Assembly (NCBI RefSeq): GCF_000312385.1 | Contig: NZ_HE997626.1 | Span: 1,129,571 to 1,193,570 of the forward strand | DNA: 64,000 nucleotides | Direction of reading: 5' to 3' | DNA from: Tsukamurella sp. 1534 | GTDB taxonomy: Bacteria > Actinomycetota > Actinomycetes > Mycobacteriales > Mycobacteriaceae | In this document: positions 38,611 through 47,507 of the stretch, piece by piece | Position numbering within the stretch: position 1 is the stretch's first letter | How the letters are laid out: every line of letters begins with the position of its first letter | Notes under the pieces: model-generated | What the model saw: only the letters and a program-made list of their open reading frames with translations | Database searches by the model: none | What the model was told of the DNA's origin: nothing | Made by a program: the position numbers and the translations under genes

Positions 38611-39933
38611 TCAGACCACCAGCGTGCGGAGGATCGGGAGAACCACCAGGCCGGCGGTGAACAGGGCCTGCAGGGCGGCGAGCGCGACCAGGGGCCACCG
38701 CCGCGCGACGCGGTCCGCGGCGAAGAGCTGCACCAGCACCAGCACCACGAGCACGGCGACGGGGAGTTCGACGTACTTCTGATACAGCTGCGCGCCCGAT
38801 ACGAGCACCACGGCGAGCGCCACCAGCGAGCCCGCGAGCACCGCCGCGCAGCGCGCGGGCAGGGTCAGCGTGAGGACCGTGGCGACGAAGCCACCCGCGA
38901 ACGCGAGCACCACCAGCACCGGCGAACGCCCCCCGAGGTCCGGGAAGGCGCCCACGAGCGCCCAGACGAGGCCGCCGCGCCGCGAGTCGTCGGGCGCGGC
39001 CGTGGCCGCGCTCGGGAACGTGAGGGCGGGGACCGCCACCAGCACGCCCATCGCGGACGCGATTGCGAAATGCCTGCGGATCGACGCGGTATCCACCGCA
39101 GCGAGCAGCACGGGCGTCAGGAACACGGCGGCCACGGCGGCGACGTACGACGGCGCCGCCGGGCTCGTGTGCATCGCGTTCATCGCCCGGCCGGCGGGCG
39201 GGGCGACGCCGCCCCACACGGCCACGAGGGCCCCGAGCACGGCGACCCCGGGCAGGCACAACCGCGCGACGGCGGCCGCCCCCGGCCACGCGGGCCGGCC
39301 GCCGGGCCCGCACACGACGTGCGCGGCGCACGCCGGCACGAGGAGCCACACGGAGTTCTGCCGGGTGGCGATCGCCGCGGCGATCAACACCCCCACCGCG
39401 AGCTGCCCCCGGGCGCCGGCCGACCTCGTGCTGAGCGCCAGCGCGCCGAAGGCGAACAGCATCGCCGCGTCGTCGGTCAGCATCCACAGCGCGGACTGCC
39501 AGTAGTACGCGGAGAGCAGGAGAGGCGCGACCGCGACGGCGCGCGCGACCCAGGTCGGGAGCGGCTGCACGTGATGGACCGCGACGACGGCGAGGAGGAC
39601 GGCGAAGATCGAACCGACCGCCTGGGTCCCGGCCGGCCCCAGGCCGAACAGGCCCGCAAGGGCGGCGACCACCGCGTGGTACAGCGGCCCCGTCGCCGTC
39701 GGCATGCCGACCAGGTCGAAGTCCGGGGCGGTCGCGCGCAGCAGCATCACCGACGGGAGGTGGAAACGCGCCTGATCGTCGCCGGCCGACGTGACGACGA
39801 CCCCGCCCCACGCGACGACCACGCTCGCGGCGGTGACGATCGCGCCGGCAGCGGCCGGCTCAAGCCATCGCCGGGAGGTTTCGCGCCGTTCCCGGGAGGG
39901 CGCGGGGCGGGGTGGCGGAACTCGGCTGGTCAC
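38611..39933 (-). CDS. Polytopic membrane protein, GT-C glycosyltransferase-like
   Basis: 440 residues with about eleven hydrophobic segments. After the first helix comes an acidic extracytoplasmic loop (GDDQARFHLPSVMLLRATAPDFDLVGMPTATGPLYHAV), the usual place for catalytic acids in GT-C lipid-linked-sugar transferases. A later ATRQNSVWLLVPA resembles the RQTNIVW motif of ALG10-type glucosyltransferases. I infer a polyprenyl-phosphate-sugar-dependent glycosyltransferase, but there is no direct family match I can be sure of. It is divergent from the OpgC-like gene, another envelope-glycan candidate. Confidence 0.65.
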   Translation of the reverse strand: MTSRVPPPRPAPSRERRETSRRWLEPAAAGAIVTAASVVVAWGGVVVTSAGDDQARFHLPSVMLLRATAPDFDLVGMPTATGPLYHAVVAALAGLFGLGPAGTQAVGSIFAVLLAVVAVHHVQPLPTWVARAVAVAPLLLSAYYWQSALWMLTDDAAMLFAFGALALSTRSAGARGQLAVGVLIAAAIATRQNSVWLLVPACAAHVVCGPGGRPAWPGAAAVARLCLPGVAVLGALVAVWGGVAPPAGRAMNAMHTSPAAPSYVAAVAAVFLTPVLLAAVDTASIRRHFAIASAMGVLVAVPALTFPSAATAAPDDSRRGGLVWALVGAFPDLGGRSPVLVVLAFAGGFVATVLTLTLPARCAAVLAGSLVALAVVLVSGAQLYQKYVELPVAVLVVLVLVQLFAADRVARRWPLVALAALQALFTAGLVVLPILRTLVV

Positions 39934-39956
39934 GACCAGCGATCCTAACGCTCAGC

Positions 39957-39984
39957 TTGCAATCGCATCGCCTCCGCCTACACT
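39957..39984 (+). promoter_or_regulatory. Putative promoter of the OpgC-like gene
   Basis: TTGCAA and TACACT are 16 bases apart, and the TACACT ends six bases before the GTG start. Transcription would begin at or next to the start codon, so the mRNA is probably leaderless. Confidence 0.5.
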
Positions 39985-39990
39985 CTCCTG

Positions 39991-41118
39991 GTGGGGAAGA
40001 GATTGACCGCGGTGGATGCGGCGCGCGGGCTCGCGGTGTTCAGCATGATCACGGGCCATTTCGCCGAGGGTTCGGTGCTGTCCTGGCCCACCCACAAGAT
40101 CCCCTTCTTCGACGGTGCCTCCGCGTTCGTCCTGCTGTCCGGGCTGATCCTCGGCGTCGTCCACCGGCGGTGGATCGACCGCGACGACGGCTTCGCCACC
40201 TCCCGGGAACGCCTGATCCGCCGGATCGCCACGATCTACCTCTGCCAGGTGCTGTTGTGCGCCGTCGCCGCCCTCGTCTCCCTCACGGACCCGCCCGCGC
40301 CGCAGCTGGGCCTCGCCCCGATCGGCGAGGTCCCCCACCCCCTGGTGCACGTCGTCACGATGAGTTACCTACCCTCGGGCGGCGAGATCCTGGTCCTCTA
40401 CTTCGTCCTGATGTGCAGCGCGCTCGGCCTGCTCCCCCTGCTCCGCAGGGGCTGGTGGAAGCCGATCGTCGCGTTGTCCCTCGCGCTGTACGGGTGGGCG
40501 GTCCTGGCGCCGCCCGCCTGGTTCCTGCTGCCCAACGAGAGCCCTGCCGGCGCCACCGCCAACTGGGGCGCCTGGCAGGGACTGTTCGTCCCGGCGCTGG
40601 TGATCGGCTGGAAGTGGCACGACTGGCGCATCGATGCTCGGCTCGCGCGACCGCGGGTGCTGATCGTGCTCCTCCTCGGCACCGCGGCCGTCTACGCCGC
40701 GGGCCGGGCCATCACGAACACCGGTTCCGCCGACGGGTTCCTCGGCGACAAGATCGATTTCGGGCCCGCCCGGTTCGTCGCCGCCTGGGTGGTCCTGCCC
40801 GCGGTGCTCGCCGTCGTGACCCTGGTGCTCCGGTACGCGTGGGGTCGCGCCGCCTCCCACCCCTTCGTCATGGTCGGCACCCGATCACTCGACTCCTACG
40901 TCCTGCAAGCGCTGCTCCTGATGACGATCCCGATCGCCCTCGCACAACCGTGGGGCTCCGCCCGCGCGACCGCCATCACGCTCGCGGTGTTCGCCCTCTG
41001 CTGGGTGTGGGCGGAGTTCCGTACGTGGGCGGGATGGTCGAAGCTGCACCGGGTTCCGGCCCGGTTCGGGCACGGTCGGCCGGAGCGGCGCGCGACATCG
41101 GTCGTTACCGGCCCGTAG
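39991..41118 (+). CDS. OpgC-domain membrane protein (acyl/succinyl transferase type)
   Basis: 375 residues with about ten membrane helices. The N-terminal KRLTAVDAARGLAVFSMITGHF and SAFVLLSGLILGVVHRR match the OpgC/acyltransferase-3-like family, in which a membrane His and Asp or Arg transfer acyl or succinyl groups to glycans. The start has no ribosome site but lies right behind a promoter-like sequence. Together with the divergent GT-C-like gene this suggests a role in decorating a cell-envelope polysaccharide; the acceptor is unknown. Confidence 0.8.
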   Translation: MGKRLTAVDAARGLAVFSMITGHFAEGSVLSWPTHKIPFFDGASAFVLLSGLILGVVHRRWIDRDDGFATSRERLIRRIATIYLCQVLLCAVAALVSLTDPPAPQLGLAPIGEVPHPLVHVVTMSYLPSGGEILVLYFVLMCSALGLLPLLRRGWWKPIVALSLALYGWAVLAPPAWFLLPNESPAGATANWGAWQGLFVPALVIGWKWHDWRIDARLARPRVLIVLLLGTAAVYAAGRAITNTGSADGFLGDKIDFGPARFVAAWVVLPAVLAVVTLVLRYAWGRAASHPFVMVGTRSLDSYVLQALLLMTIPIALAQPWGSARATAITLAVFALCWVWAEFRTWAGWSKLHRVPARFGHGRPERRATSVVTGP

Positions 41119-41140
41119 ACGTCTCGAGCCCCGGCGAGGC

Positions 41141-42973
41141 TCACAGCAGGTCGGGCTCGGACTCCTCGTCGCGGTTGCTCCACGCCCAGTGCAGAACCAG
41201 GCCGAGAGTCACGAGGGCGATCGCGGCCTCGTCGGTGGCCCAGGCGACGACCCCGCCCACGAACTGGTCGCGGTGCAGGTCCGTCATCCACGGGAAGTCG
41301 AGGTACAGGTACAGCCGCGACCCGACGAGCCCGTCCATCGTCATGATGATGAGCGCGAACACCATCGTGATGGGCATCATCGCCAGCAGCATGCCGATCC
41401 GGCCGATGAAGGGGAGCCCGCTCGGCACGGGGTCGATCTGGAACACGCGCCAGTAGAACAGGAATCCCGTGAACAGCAGCGCGAGGTAGATCGCCAGGTG
41501 GCCCCAGTGGTACCGGCCGATGCTGTCGAACAACGGGGTGAAGTACAGCCCGTACAGCACGGCGGCGAACAGGCCCAGCTGCACGACGGGCCGCATCAGC
41601 ACGACGAACGAGCGGGAACCGAGGAACGTCTCGAGCCACCGCGCCGGAGCCCCGGTGAGGGTGTCCCGCATCAGGGTCACGGGCGCGCCGAGCAGGAGGA
41701 ACACCGGCACGATCGAGGTCATGAGCATGTGCACCACCATGTGCACGCTGAACATGGCGTTGGAGTAGGTGCGCAGGCCCGAGCTGGACAGGGTGAGCAG
41801 GGCGACGCAGCCCAGCAGGAACAGCGCGGTGCGGTACCGGGGCCAGTTCGTGGTGCGCCGCACCAGCAGCAGATAGCCGACGCCGAGGGCGATCGCGAAC
41901 GGCGCGAGGTTCAGATCCGGCCGCCACAGCGTGAGGAAGCCCATCGCGCTGGGCGGATCCGGGAGGTCGTACCCCAGGAAGTTCTCGCCCACGGTGGGCC
42001 GGTTCCGCAGGAACGGCGGCGGGGTCAGTTCCGACGCGGCGATCGCCGTGCCGAAGGCGGCGGTCAACAGGGCCGCCGCCGCGGGGAGCGCCCGCAGGTA
42101 GTGGGCGCCGCAGGCCAACGCGATCAGGGCGCCGGTCGCGACCAGCAACAGCCCGTACCAGGTGACCCAGAGGTCCGAGCCGGGCGCCATCACCGCGGCG
42201 ACCACGGCGCCGTTGGCGAGCACCGTCAGCCCGAACACCGGCCCGATCCACCGCCGCTCCGGGCGCCGGGGCAGGCGCACCGCGGTCCACAGGCCGCCCA
42301 ACCACAGTGCGCCGGCGACCGCGAGCGTGGTCACGGCGGCGGTCGTGTAGTCGTGGTTCACGTTCTGCGTCTCGTTCGCGGTGACGACGGTCGCGAGCAG
42401 GCCCGTCACCGCGGGGAGCAGCATCCACAGGTGCGCGGTCCAGCGCATCGCGTTCCGCAGCGCGATCACCACGACCACCGCGCACACCAGCGAGACCATC
42501 CAGCCCTTCGCGGTCCCGGACGCGGAGATCAGCGGGCCCAGGCCGCCCACCTCGATGGTGTCGAGGAGGTTCTGGCCGGCGCCCTCGGACGCGGAGAGAA
42601 GGATCATCGGCGCGGAGACGACGGCCCAGACGGCCGCGTACCGTCGGGCCTGCAACTGCGCGAGGTACCCCCGCAGCCCCAGCTCCCCCGTGTCCTGCTC
42701 GCGGGTCCGGAACACGGCGTACGCCACGGTCCCGAACGTCAGGGCCGCGGCCACGGTCCCCACGAGCCGGCCGAGGCCGGCGCCGTACGCGGTGAGCGCG
42801 CCGGGGTAGCTGTCGCCGTTGACCAGGTAGCGGAGGTCGCCCTCGCTCGCGATCAGCCACAGCACCACGGCGAGGGCCGCGACGCCGCCGGCGACGAGGG
42901 CGACGGTGCCGCCGCGAGGGCCGTCGACGGGCCGTTGCGCCGTCGACGGGCGCTCGGGGGCGGCCGTCGCCAC
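41141..42973 (-). CDS. CopD-CtaG fusion membrane protein
   Basis: 610 residues. The N-terminal half (about 1-310) is CopD-like, with eight or so helices and ETQNVNHDYTTAAV in an extracytoplasmic loop. The C-terminal half (about 340-600) is a Caa3_CtaG domain with the intact FSVHMVVHMLMTSIVPVFLLLGAPV, which retains both His residues missing from the CtaG-like protein at 27 kb. Such fusions are annotated in Mycobacteriales as cytochrome c oxidase assembly/copper resistance proteins and probably move copper across the membrane for oxidase maturation. It is the last gene of a group with an exported protein and a Met-rich membrane protein. Confidence 0.9.
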   Translation of the reverse strand: MATAAPERPSTAQRPVDGPRGGTVALVAGGVAALAVVLWLIASEGDLRYLVNGDSYPGALTAYGAGLGRLVGTVAAALTFGTVAYAVFRTREQDTGELGLRGYLAQLQARRYAAVWAVVSAPMILLSASEGAGQNLLDTIEVGGLGPLISASGTAKGWMVSLVCAVVVVIALRNAMRWTAHLWMLLPAVTGLLATVVTANETQNVNHDYTTAAVTTLAVAGALWLGGLWTAVRLPRRPERRWIGPVFGLTVLANGAVVAAVMAPGSDLWVTWYGLLLVATGALIALACGAHYLRALPAAAALLTAAFGTAIAASELTPPPFLRNRPTVGENFLGYDLPDPPSAMGFLTLWRPDLNLAPFAIALGVGYLLLVRRTTNWPRYRTALFLLGCVALLTLSSSGLRTYSNAMFSVHMVVHMLMTSIVPVFLLLGAPVTLMRDTLTGAPARWLETFLGSRSFVVLMRPVVQLGLFAAVLYGLYFTPLFDSIGRYHWGHLAIYLALLFTGFLFYWRVFQIDPVPSGLPFIGRIGMLLAMMPITMVFALIIMTMDGLVGSRLYLYLDFPWMTDLHRDQFVGGVVAWATDEAAIALVTLGLVLHWAWSNRDEESEPDLL

Positions 42974-42975
42974 CG

Positions 42976-43701
42976 CTACTTCGCGTCCTGGATCTTCTTC
43001 ACCGACTTGGAGAAGAACGAGTCGAACTCACCGCGGTCCGGGTCGCCGCCGAGCTTGGTGCCCTGCACCACGACGGTGTAGCCGCGCAGCGACGCGGCGC
43101 CGAACAGGACCTTCTGGTTGATCGGGAAGGAGTCGCCGCCCTTGGTGCGGGTGCCGTCCAGCGCGATCTCGAAGGTGGCCTTCTGCGTGTCCGACGCGAC
43201 CTCCTTGGTCTTCGCGCGGACCTTGATCACGCCGCCCTTGGGGTCGTTCGTCTCGATCGTGACGTCCGAGCACAGCTTGAGCAGGCCGGTCTTCATCGTG
43301 TCGACGTCGCTGTCCCGCGCGGCGAGGGACTCGCTCAGCGTCTTCTTGTCCTTGTCGTTGACCCCGGCCACGGAGTTCACGTCGCCGCCGTCGGCGCCCG
43401 CGGCCGCCTGCAGGACGTTCTTGCACTCGGCCGGCGTCACCTTCGCGGACTTGGCGAGGCTCATCGGGTCGGCACCCAGCTCGTTCGCGAGCCGCTGCTG
43501 CGGCGCCGGGACGATGATGTACCCGTCCGGGAAGTCGCTCGAGTTGAGCAGCAGCTCGTTCACCGGTGCCGTCGGCTTGGTCGTGGTCTCGGGGTCGGCG
43601 AGGGCCACCCCACCGGTAGCGCCCACCACCAGGGTGGTCGCAGCGGCCAGGGTGACGGCGCGGCGCAGGCCCCGTCGCTTGAAGTCAGTCGTCGCGTTCA
43701 T
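42976..43701 (-). CDS. Exported protein of unknown function
   Basis: 241 residues. The signal peptide is clear (basic DFKRRGLRR, then TLAAATTLVVGATGGVALA). Mature sequence has LLLNSSDFPDGYIIVPAP near its start, one pair of cysteines (AECKNV and KLCSDV) that could form a disulfide, and alternating strands at the end. The pattern resembles DUF5642/PknH-sensor-like exported domains of Mycobacteriales, but I am not certain. It ends two bases before the CopD-CtaG fusion starts, so it is in the same operon, and a role in copper or oxidase assembly outside the membrane is plausible. Confidence 0.75.
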   Translation of the reverse strand: MNATTDFKRRGLRRAVTLAAATTLVVGATGGVALADPETTTKPTAPVNELLLNSSDFPDGYIIVPAPQQRLANELGADPMSLAKSAKVTPAECKNVLQAAAGADGGDVNSVAGVNDKDKKTLSESLAARDSDVDTMKTGLLKLCSDVTIETNDPKGGVIKVRAKTKEVASDTQKATFEIALDGTRTKGGDSFPINQKVLFGAASLRGYTVVVQGTKLGGDPDRGEFDSFFSKSVKKIQDAK

Positions 43702-43759
43702 CGCTTCACCTATCTCTTCTTCAGTCCCGGTCGTTACCGACGACCTGCGGTGATTCCCG

Positions 43760-44245
43760 TCACCTGGCGCCCGCCCGCTTGCGCAGGGCGATCACGCCCA
43801 GCGCGGCGACCGCGACGGCGATCTCCGCGGCCGCGAAGACGACCATCAACGTCATCCACGGCTGCATCGAGCTCATCGAGTGCATCGCGCCCATGTCGCC
43901 GCCCATGTCCATGCCCGAGTGGTCCATCCCGGCCATCGCCGAGCCGCCGGAGCCGTGCCCCATCGCCGACATGAGCACCGGGTGCAGGGCGATCATGATC
44001 GCGCCCATCGCGGCGGTCCGCACCCAGGCGCTCACCGTCGGGTTGCGGAACAGGCACACGGAGCAGTGGGCGCACCCGATGAGCATGGCGGCGACGATGA
44101 TCGACACCACCCAACTGTTGTCGCCCAGCATCGGCAGATGCACCAGCGACGTGGCGAGCGCGACCGCGGCGCCGACCCACCCCCAGATGCGGAGGGTGCG
44201 CGACGAACGAACCGTGTCCCCGTGCTGATGACTCACGCGGGCCAT
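43760..44245 (-). CDS. Small membrane protein with Met/His-rich metal-binding loop
   Basis: 161 residues; the ATG follows AGGTAGG closely. It has four membrane helices, a short CAHCSVC cysteine/histidine motif between helices two and three, and before the last helix a loop of Met, His, Asp and Gly (MGHGSGGSAMAGMDHSGMDM and onward through GAMHSMSSM). Such methionine-histidine clusters bind Cu(I) in copper-handling proteins. Its position upstream of the exported protein and the CopD-CtaG fusion supports a copper role. I do not recognise the family by name. Confidence 0.78.
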   Translation of the reverse strand: MARVSHQHGDTVRSSRTLRIWGWVGAAVALATSLVHLPMLGDNSWVVSIIVAAMLIGCAHCSVCLFRNPTVSAWVRTAAMGAIMIALHPVLMSAMGHGSGGSAMAGMDHSGMDMGGDMGAMHSMSSMQPWMTLMVVFAAAEIAVAVAALGVIALRKRAGAR

Positions 44246-44408
44246 CCTACCTGCGCGGACACCAGGGCAGAAACCGTGTGGAATCCGCGTGAAGACGCGG
44301 CGTCGGGGGCCCGAAATGACTTGACCTTGCAACAACACGCATGCTTCAGTGGAGAGCTGAGGCGTTACGAAACCAGCGCGAAGCACGACCGATCGGATCG
44401 GATCAGCC

Positions 44409-45863
44409 ATGCACGCGAAGAAGCTGGGTGCCGCTGCGGCGGCACTGCTCACGGCCGCCGCCCTCGTCTCCTGCGGCTCGGACGACAAGGCGGACAGCCC
44501 CATCTCCTGGTCGTCCGTCACGGGCGACCAGTACACGGCGAACCCGGGTGCCTGGCAGACCGACGGTGTCCCCTCCCCCGCCCGGGACGTGACGATGCTC
44601 GGCGACCCCGTCGCCGCGCAGGCCGTGGCCAACGCCGGCCTGCAGCAGGGCACGATCACCGCGACGGGCGGCGACGCCACCGTCTACTACCCCAAGGCGC
44701 CCGACGTGCCGGGGCTGCCGGTCGCCCCGCCGGATGTGGCCCCGCCGCCCCCGCCGTTCGAGCGACCCGCGAACACCCGGCCGTGGAACTACACGGACCT
44801 GCAGCTGGCCGCGTACCAGGAGATCTGCGAGACGGGCGCGTGGAACGACTGGGTCGCGGGCCCCGACGTGCAGGCGCAGACCTGCTGGACCCTGTACGGG
44901 CGGCAGCTGGGCGTGCGGCCGTGGCATCCGGGCGAGCCCCGCCCGTGGGAGGAGCGCGACACCTGGCCCACCCCGTGGTTCGAGCCGGAGTTCCGCGCCG
45001 ACGTCCCGGTCATGTGGGTGTACCCCAAGAGCTGGACGAAGCCCCGGCCGCAACCCGTGATCTCCGCGTCGATCGGCATCAACCTGCCGGGCAACCCGCA
45101 CGCGAAGCCGAATCCGCGGTTCCGGGACGACCTGTTCTTCCCCGTGTGGGCCGTCACGCCGGGCCGGCCGGTCGCGGTCCGCGACCAGGCGCGGGTCGTC
45201 GCGCCGTACCTGCCGATCTACTCGTCCACGACGGTGACCCGGGAGACCTACTCCGCGCCTCCCGTGTACCCGGGCCTCACGCTCGCCACGATCCCCACGT
45301 CCGGCCGGGCCGACGTGGTGACCGCGGCACCCGGCCAGCAGGTGCTCGGCAACCCGTACACCGACGCGAAGGTCGTCATGCCGACCGCCGCGGCGATCCG
45401 GGGCGCGACGCTCTACAGCGGTTCCCGTGCCGATCTGATGACCCTGTACGGCGACGATGTGGACGTGCGGGTCGCGAGCGACCGCGAGAGCTCGACGACC
45501 ACCCGCCGCACCTCGAAGGCGAAGAAGTCCACGTCGTCCGCCACCACGACCACGACGTCGGCGAAGAAGACGACCACGGACGAGACGACCACCAGGGCCC
45601 GCGCCACCACGTCCGACGAGACCAGCACGACGACGACCACCCGGCGGAAGTCCGCGGAGTCGACGTCGGAGGAGACGACGAAGACCACCAGCAGGGCACC
45701 GTCGAGCTCGAAGGCCGAGACCACTACGTCGAAGCGGGCGACGACCACCACGACCGCCCCGCGGACGTCGGCCGAGACGACCACGACGACCAAGGCGCGG
45801 ACGACCACCACGACGCCGAAGCGCGCGGCGACGACGACAACGACGACCACCCCGGCCCGCTAG
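44409..45863 (+). CDS. Putative lipoprotein with long Thr-rich tail
   Basis: 484 residues. A lipobox (LVSC, Cys22) after a short signal sequence marks a lipoprotein. The folded part (about 30-355) is rich in Trp, Pro and Tyr (RPWNYTDLQLAAYQEICETGAWNDWV, RPWHPGEPRPWEERDTWPTPWF) and contains two cysteines. The last 125 residues are almost entirely Thr, Ser, Lys, Arg and Ala, a cell-wall-spanning or O-mannosylated tail by analogy with mycobacterial secreted proteins. I do not recognise the main domain. It stands alone with its own 160-base upstream region. Confidence 0.78.
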   Translation: MHAKKLGAAAAALLTAAALVSCGSDDKADSPISWSSVTGDQYTANPGAWQTDGVPSPARDVTMLGDPVAAQAVANAGLQQGTITATGGDATVYYPKAPDVPGLPVAPPDVAPPPPPFERPANTRPWNYTDLQLAAYQEICETGAWNDWVAGPDVQAQTCWTLYGRQLGVRPWHPGEPRPWEERDTWPTPWFEPEFRADVPVMWVYPKSWTKPRPQPVISASIGINLPGNPHAKPNPRFRDDLFFPVWAVTPGRPVAVRDQARVVAPYLPIYSSTTVTRETYSAPPVYPGLTLATIPTSGRADVVTAAPGQQVLGNPYTDAKVVMPTAAAIRGATLYSGSRADLMTLYGDDVDVRVASDRESSTTTRRTSKAKKSTSSATTTTTSAKKTTTDETTTRARATTSDETSTTTTTRRKSAESTSEETTKTTSRAPSSSKAETTTSKRATTTTTAPRTSAETTTTTKARTTTTTPKRAATTTTTTTPAR

Positions 45864-45882
45864 GCCGGGCGGGCGGGCGCCG

Positions 45883-47184
45883 TCAGATCCGGCGGCCCAG
45901 GGCCACCCGGGTGAGGGTGCCGGCGAGGCGCGCCGTGCGGCCGAGCTGGCGCGGCGAGGCCATGATCGAGCGCGTGTGCCGGTGCCCGGCGGCGACCGCG
46001 GGCTTCCCGTCGAGCCGGTCGGCGAGCCAGCCCAGCAGGAGCGGGGCCGACATGAAGTGCATGGAGAAGTGGTCGCTCCAGTCGTCGGTGCGGTACTCGA
46101 CGTGGGTGCCGCCGGAGGCGTAGCGCTCGACGTGGGCCGCGGCGTCGCCGGCCGGCGAGATCTGGTCCCTGGTGGACTGCACCACGAGCATCGGCACCGT
46201 GGGCGAGGCCTGCCCGGGCCGGATGTCGTCGAAGATCTCCAGCAGCTTCGGCAGCTTCGCGATCTCCTCGAAGGTGATGCCGTCGCAGTAGTAGCCGAAG
46301 TCCTTGTGCGCCATCTTGCGGATGGCGCGCTCGGGGGTCCAGTCGAGGGCGTCCTCGTAGAACACCTTGCGGCCCTTGTCGTTCACGTGCTCGGCGAGCA
46401 CCTCGCGCAGCGTCGGGTACTCGCGCGCCAGGGCGGCGATCACCAGCGTGGGCAGGCCGGTGAACAGGGTGTTGTTCAGGTACACGAACACGTTGCCCGG
46501 GTCGGAGACGGGCGCGCCCACGGCTCCGGCGATGAGGTTCAGCTCGGGGGCGTACGACGGTGCGATCTCCGCCGCCCAGGAGGTGGCGAGGCCGCCGCCG
46601 GAGTAGCCCCAGACGCCGAGGCGGGTGTCGGGTGCGAGGCCGAGGGGCTCGTGCGCGAGCGCGGCGCGCAGGCCGTCGAGCACCATGTAGCCGGGCTCGC
46701 GGGGGATGCCCCAGCGCCCCGTCTGGCCGCCGTGGTCGGGCACGGACACGGTCCAGCCCTTGGCGACGGCCGCGGCGATGAACAGGTACTCGATCTGCGG
46801 GAACGAGGCGTCCTCGGTGCGCACGCCGTGCTGCAGCACGTAGGAGGGGAAGGTCTTGGGGTGCAGGGAGTCGATGGCGCACTGGTAGGAGACCAGCGGG
46901 GCGCCGGGCTTCGCGCCGCGGGCCGGGGCGATCACGGTGGTCGCGGTGACCTCGGGCTCGCCGTGCATGTTGACGGTGCGGTACAGCAGCTGGGTGGCGC
47001 GCACCTTCTGCTTGATCCGGCCGAGGAAGCCGATCGTCACGTCGCGGTGGCGGAGCACGGTGCCCTCGGGCGCGTCCTCGAAGCCCGACGGTGCGTCGAA
47101 GAACGGGTCGAGGCCCACCGGCTGGGGCTCCGCGGGGGCGGGCCACTGCTCGGCGAGCTCGGTGCGGATCTGCACGGCCGTCAT
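45883..47184 (-). CDS. Secretory-lipase-family (LIP) esterase without signal peptide
   Basis: 433 residues; AGGAGG lies eight bases before the ATG. It follows the LIP family of triacylglycerol lipases: VSYQCAIDSLHPKTFPSY, the nucleophile elbow GYSGGG with Ser195, the acid in QSTRDQISP, and the His in DDWSDHFSMHF. Family members in Mycobacteriales are usually exported, but this one starts directly with a charged soluble N-terminus, so it may be cytoplasmic or its start may be misjudged. A perfect palindrome about 45 bases upstream of the ATG suggests a dedicated regulator. Confidence 0.85.
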   Translation of the reverse strand: MTAVQIRTELAEQWPAPAEPQPVGLDPFFDAPSGFEDAPEGTVLRHRDVTIGFLGRIKQKVRATQLLYRTVNMHGEPEVTATTVIAPARGAKPGAPLVSYQCAIDSLHPKTFPSYVLQHGVRTEDASFPQIEYLFIAAAVAKGWTVSVPDHGGQTGRWGIPREPGYMVLDGLRAALAHEPLGLAPDTRLGVWGYSGGGLATSWAAEIAPSYAPELNLIAGAVGAPVSDPGNVFVYLNNTLFTGLPTLVIAALAREYPTLREVLAEHVNDKGRKVFYEDALDWTPERAIRKMAHKDFGYYCDGITFEEIAKLPKLLEIFDDIRPGQASPTVPMLVVQSTRDQISPAGDAAAHVERYASGGTHVEYRTDDWSDHFSMHFMSAPLLLGWLADRLDGKPAVAAGHRHTRSIMASPRQLGRTARLAGTLTRVALGRRI

Positions 47185-47228
47185 TCCAGTCCTCCTGATT
47201 GGGCGGTCGAGGGAACTGTACACGCAGT

Positions 47229-47255
47229 TGGGACAGATCTGAAGAATCTGTCCCA
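47229..47255. promoter_or_regulatory. 27-bp perfect dyad upstream of the LIP esterase
   Basis: TGGGACAGAT and ATCTGTCCCA are exact inverted repeats with a seven-base centre. The element lies between the divergent esterase and the small 47-residue gene, in typical operator position. No regulator gene is adjacent, so its partner is unknown. Confidence 0.55.
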
Positions 47256-47349
47256 CCGGGGTCCGGTGAACTTCCCGTGAATACCCCACATCGGCACGTG
47301 CAGCGAATTAATGTTGCCCGGTCCAAGTACAGATAGAGGTGGACCTCCG

Positions 47350-47493
47350 ATGACCCCTGGCGATCGTGTGCAACTCCGCGAGGAGGCCCTGACCTACGGC
47401 ACGGTGCTCAGCGCCGACGGCGACGCCGTGTCCGTGAAACTCGACGACGGCCGCGCCGTCGCCGTGCACCGCGAGGCGCTGGTCCTGCTGTAG
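47350..47493 (+). CDS. Small beta-barrel-like hypothetical protein (47 residues)
   Basis: The ATG is preceded by GAGGTGG at good spacing. The product MTPGDRVQLREEALTYGTVL...VKLDDGRAVAVHREALVLL alternates polar and hydrophobic residues in five short strands, like KOW or SH3-type small domains. No cysteines or membrane segment. I do not recognise a family. It is divergent from the LIP esterase, with the 27-bp dyad between them, and convergent with the reductase gene. Confidence 0.65.
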   Translation: MTPGDRVQLREEALTYGTVLSADGDAVSVKLDDGRAVAVHREALVLL

Positions 47494-47507
47494 GCCGGCG
47501 GCGCTCG

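Noticed and set aside
44321-44349. MerR-like copper promoter upstream of the Thr-rich lipoprotein
   Set aside because: TTGACC is present, but no matching -10 hexamer lies at 17-19 bases and the spacer is not a dyad.
45480-45860. Repetitive ACGACCACC-like DNA that might be a CRISPR or satellite
   Set aside because: It is codon-level repetition of Thr-rich coding sequence at the end of a lipoprotein gene, with no regular unit or spacers.
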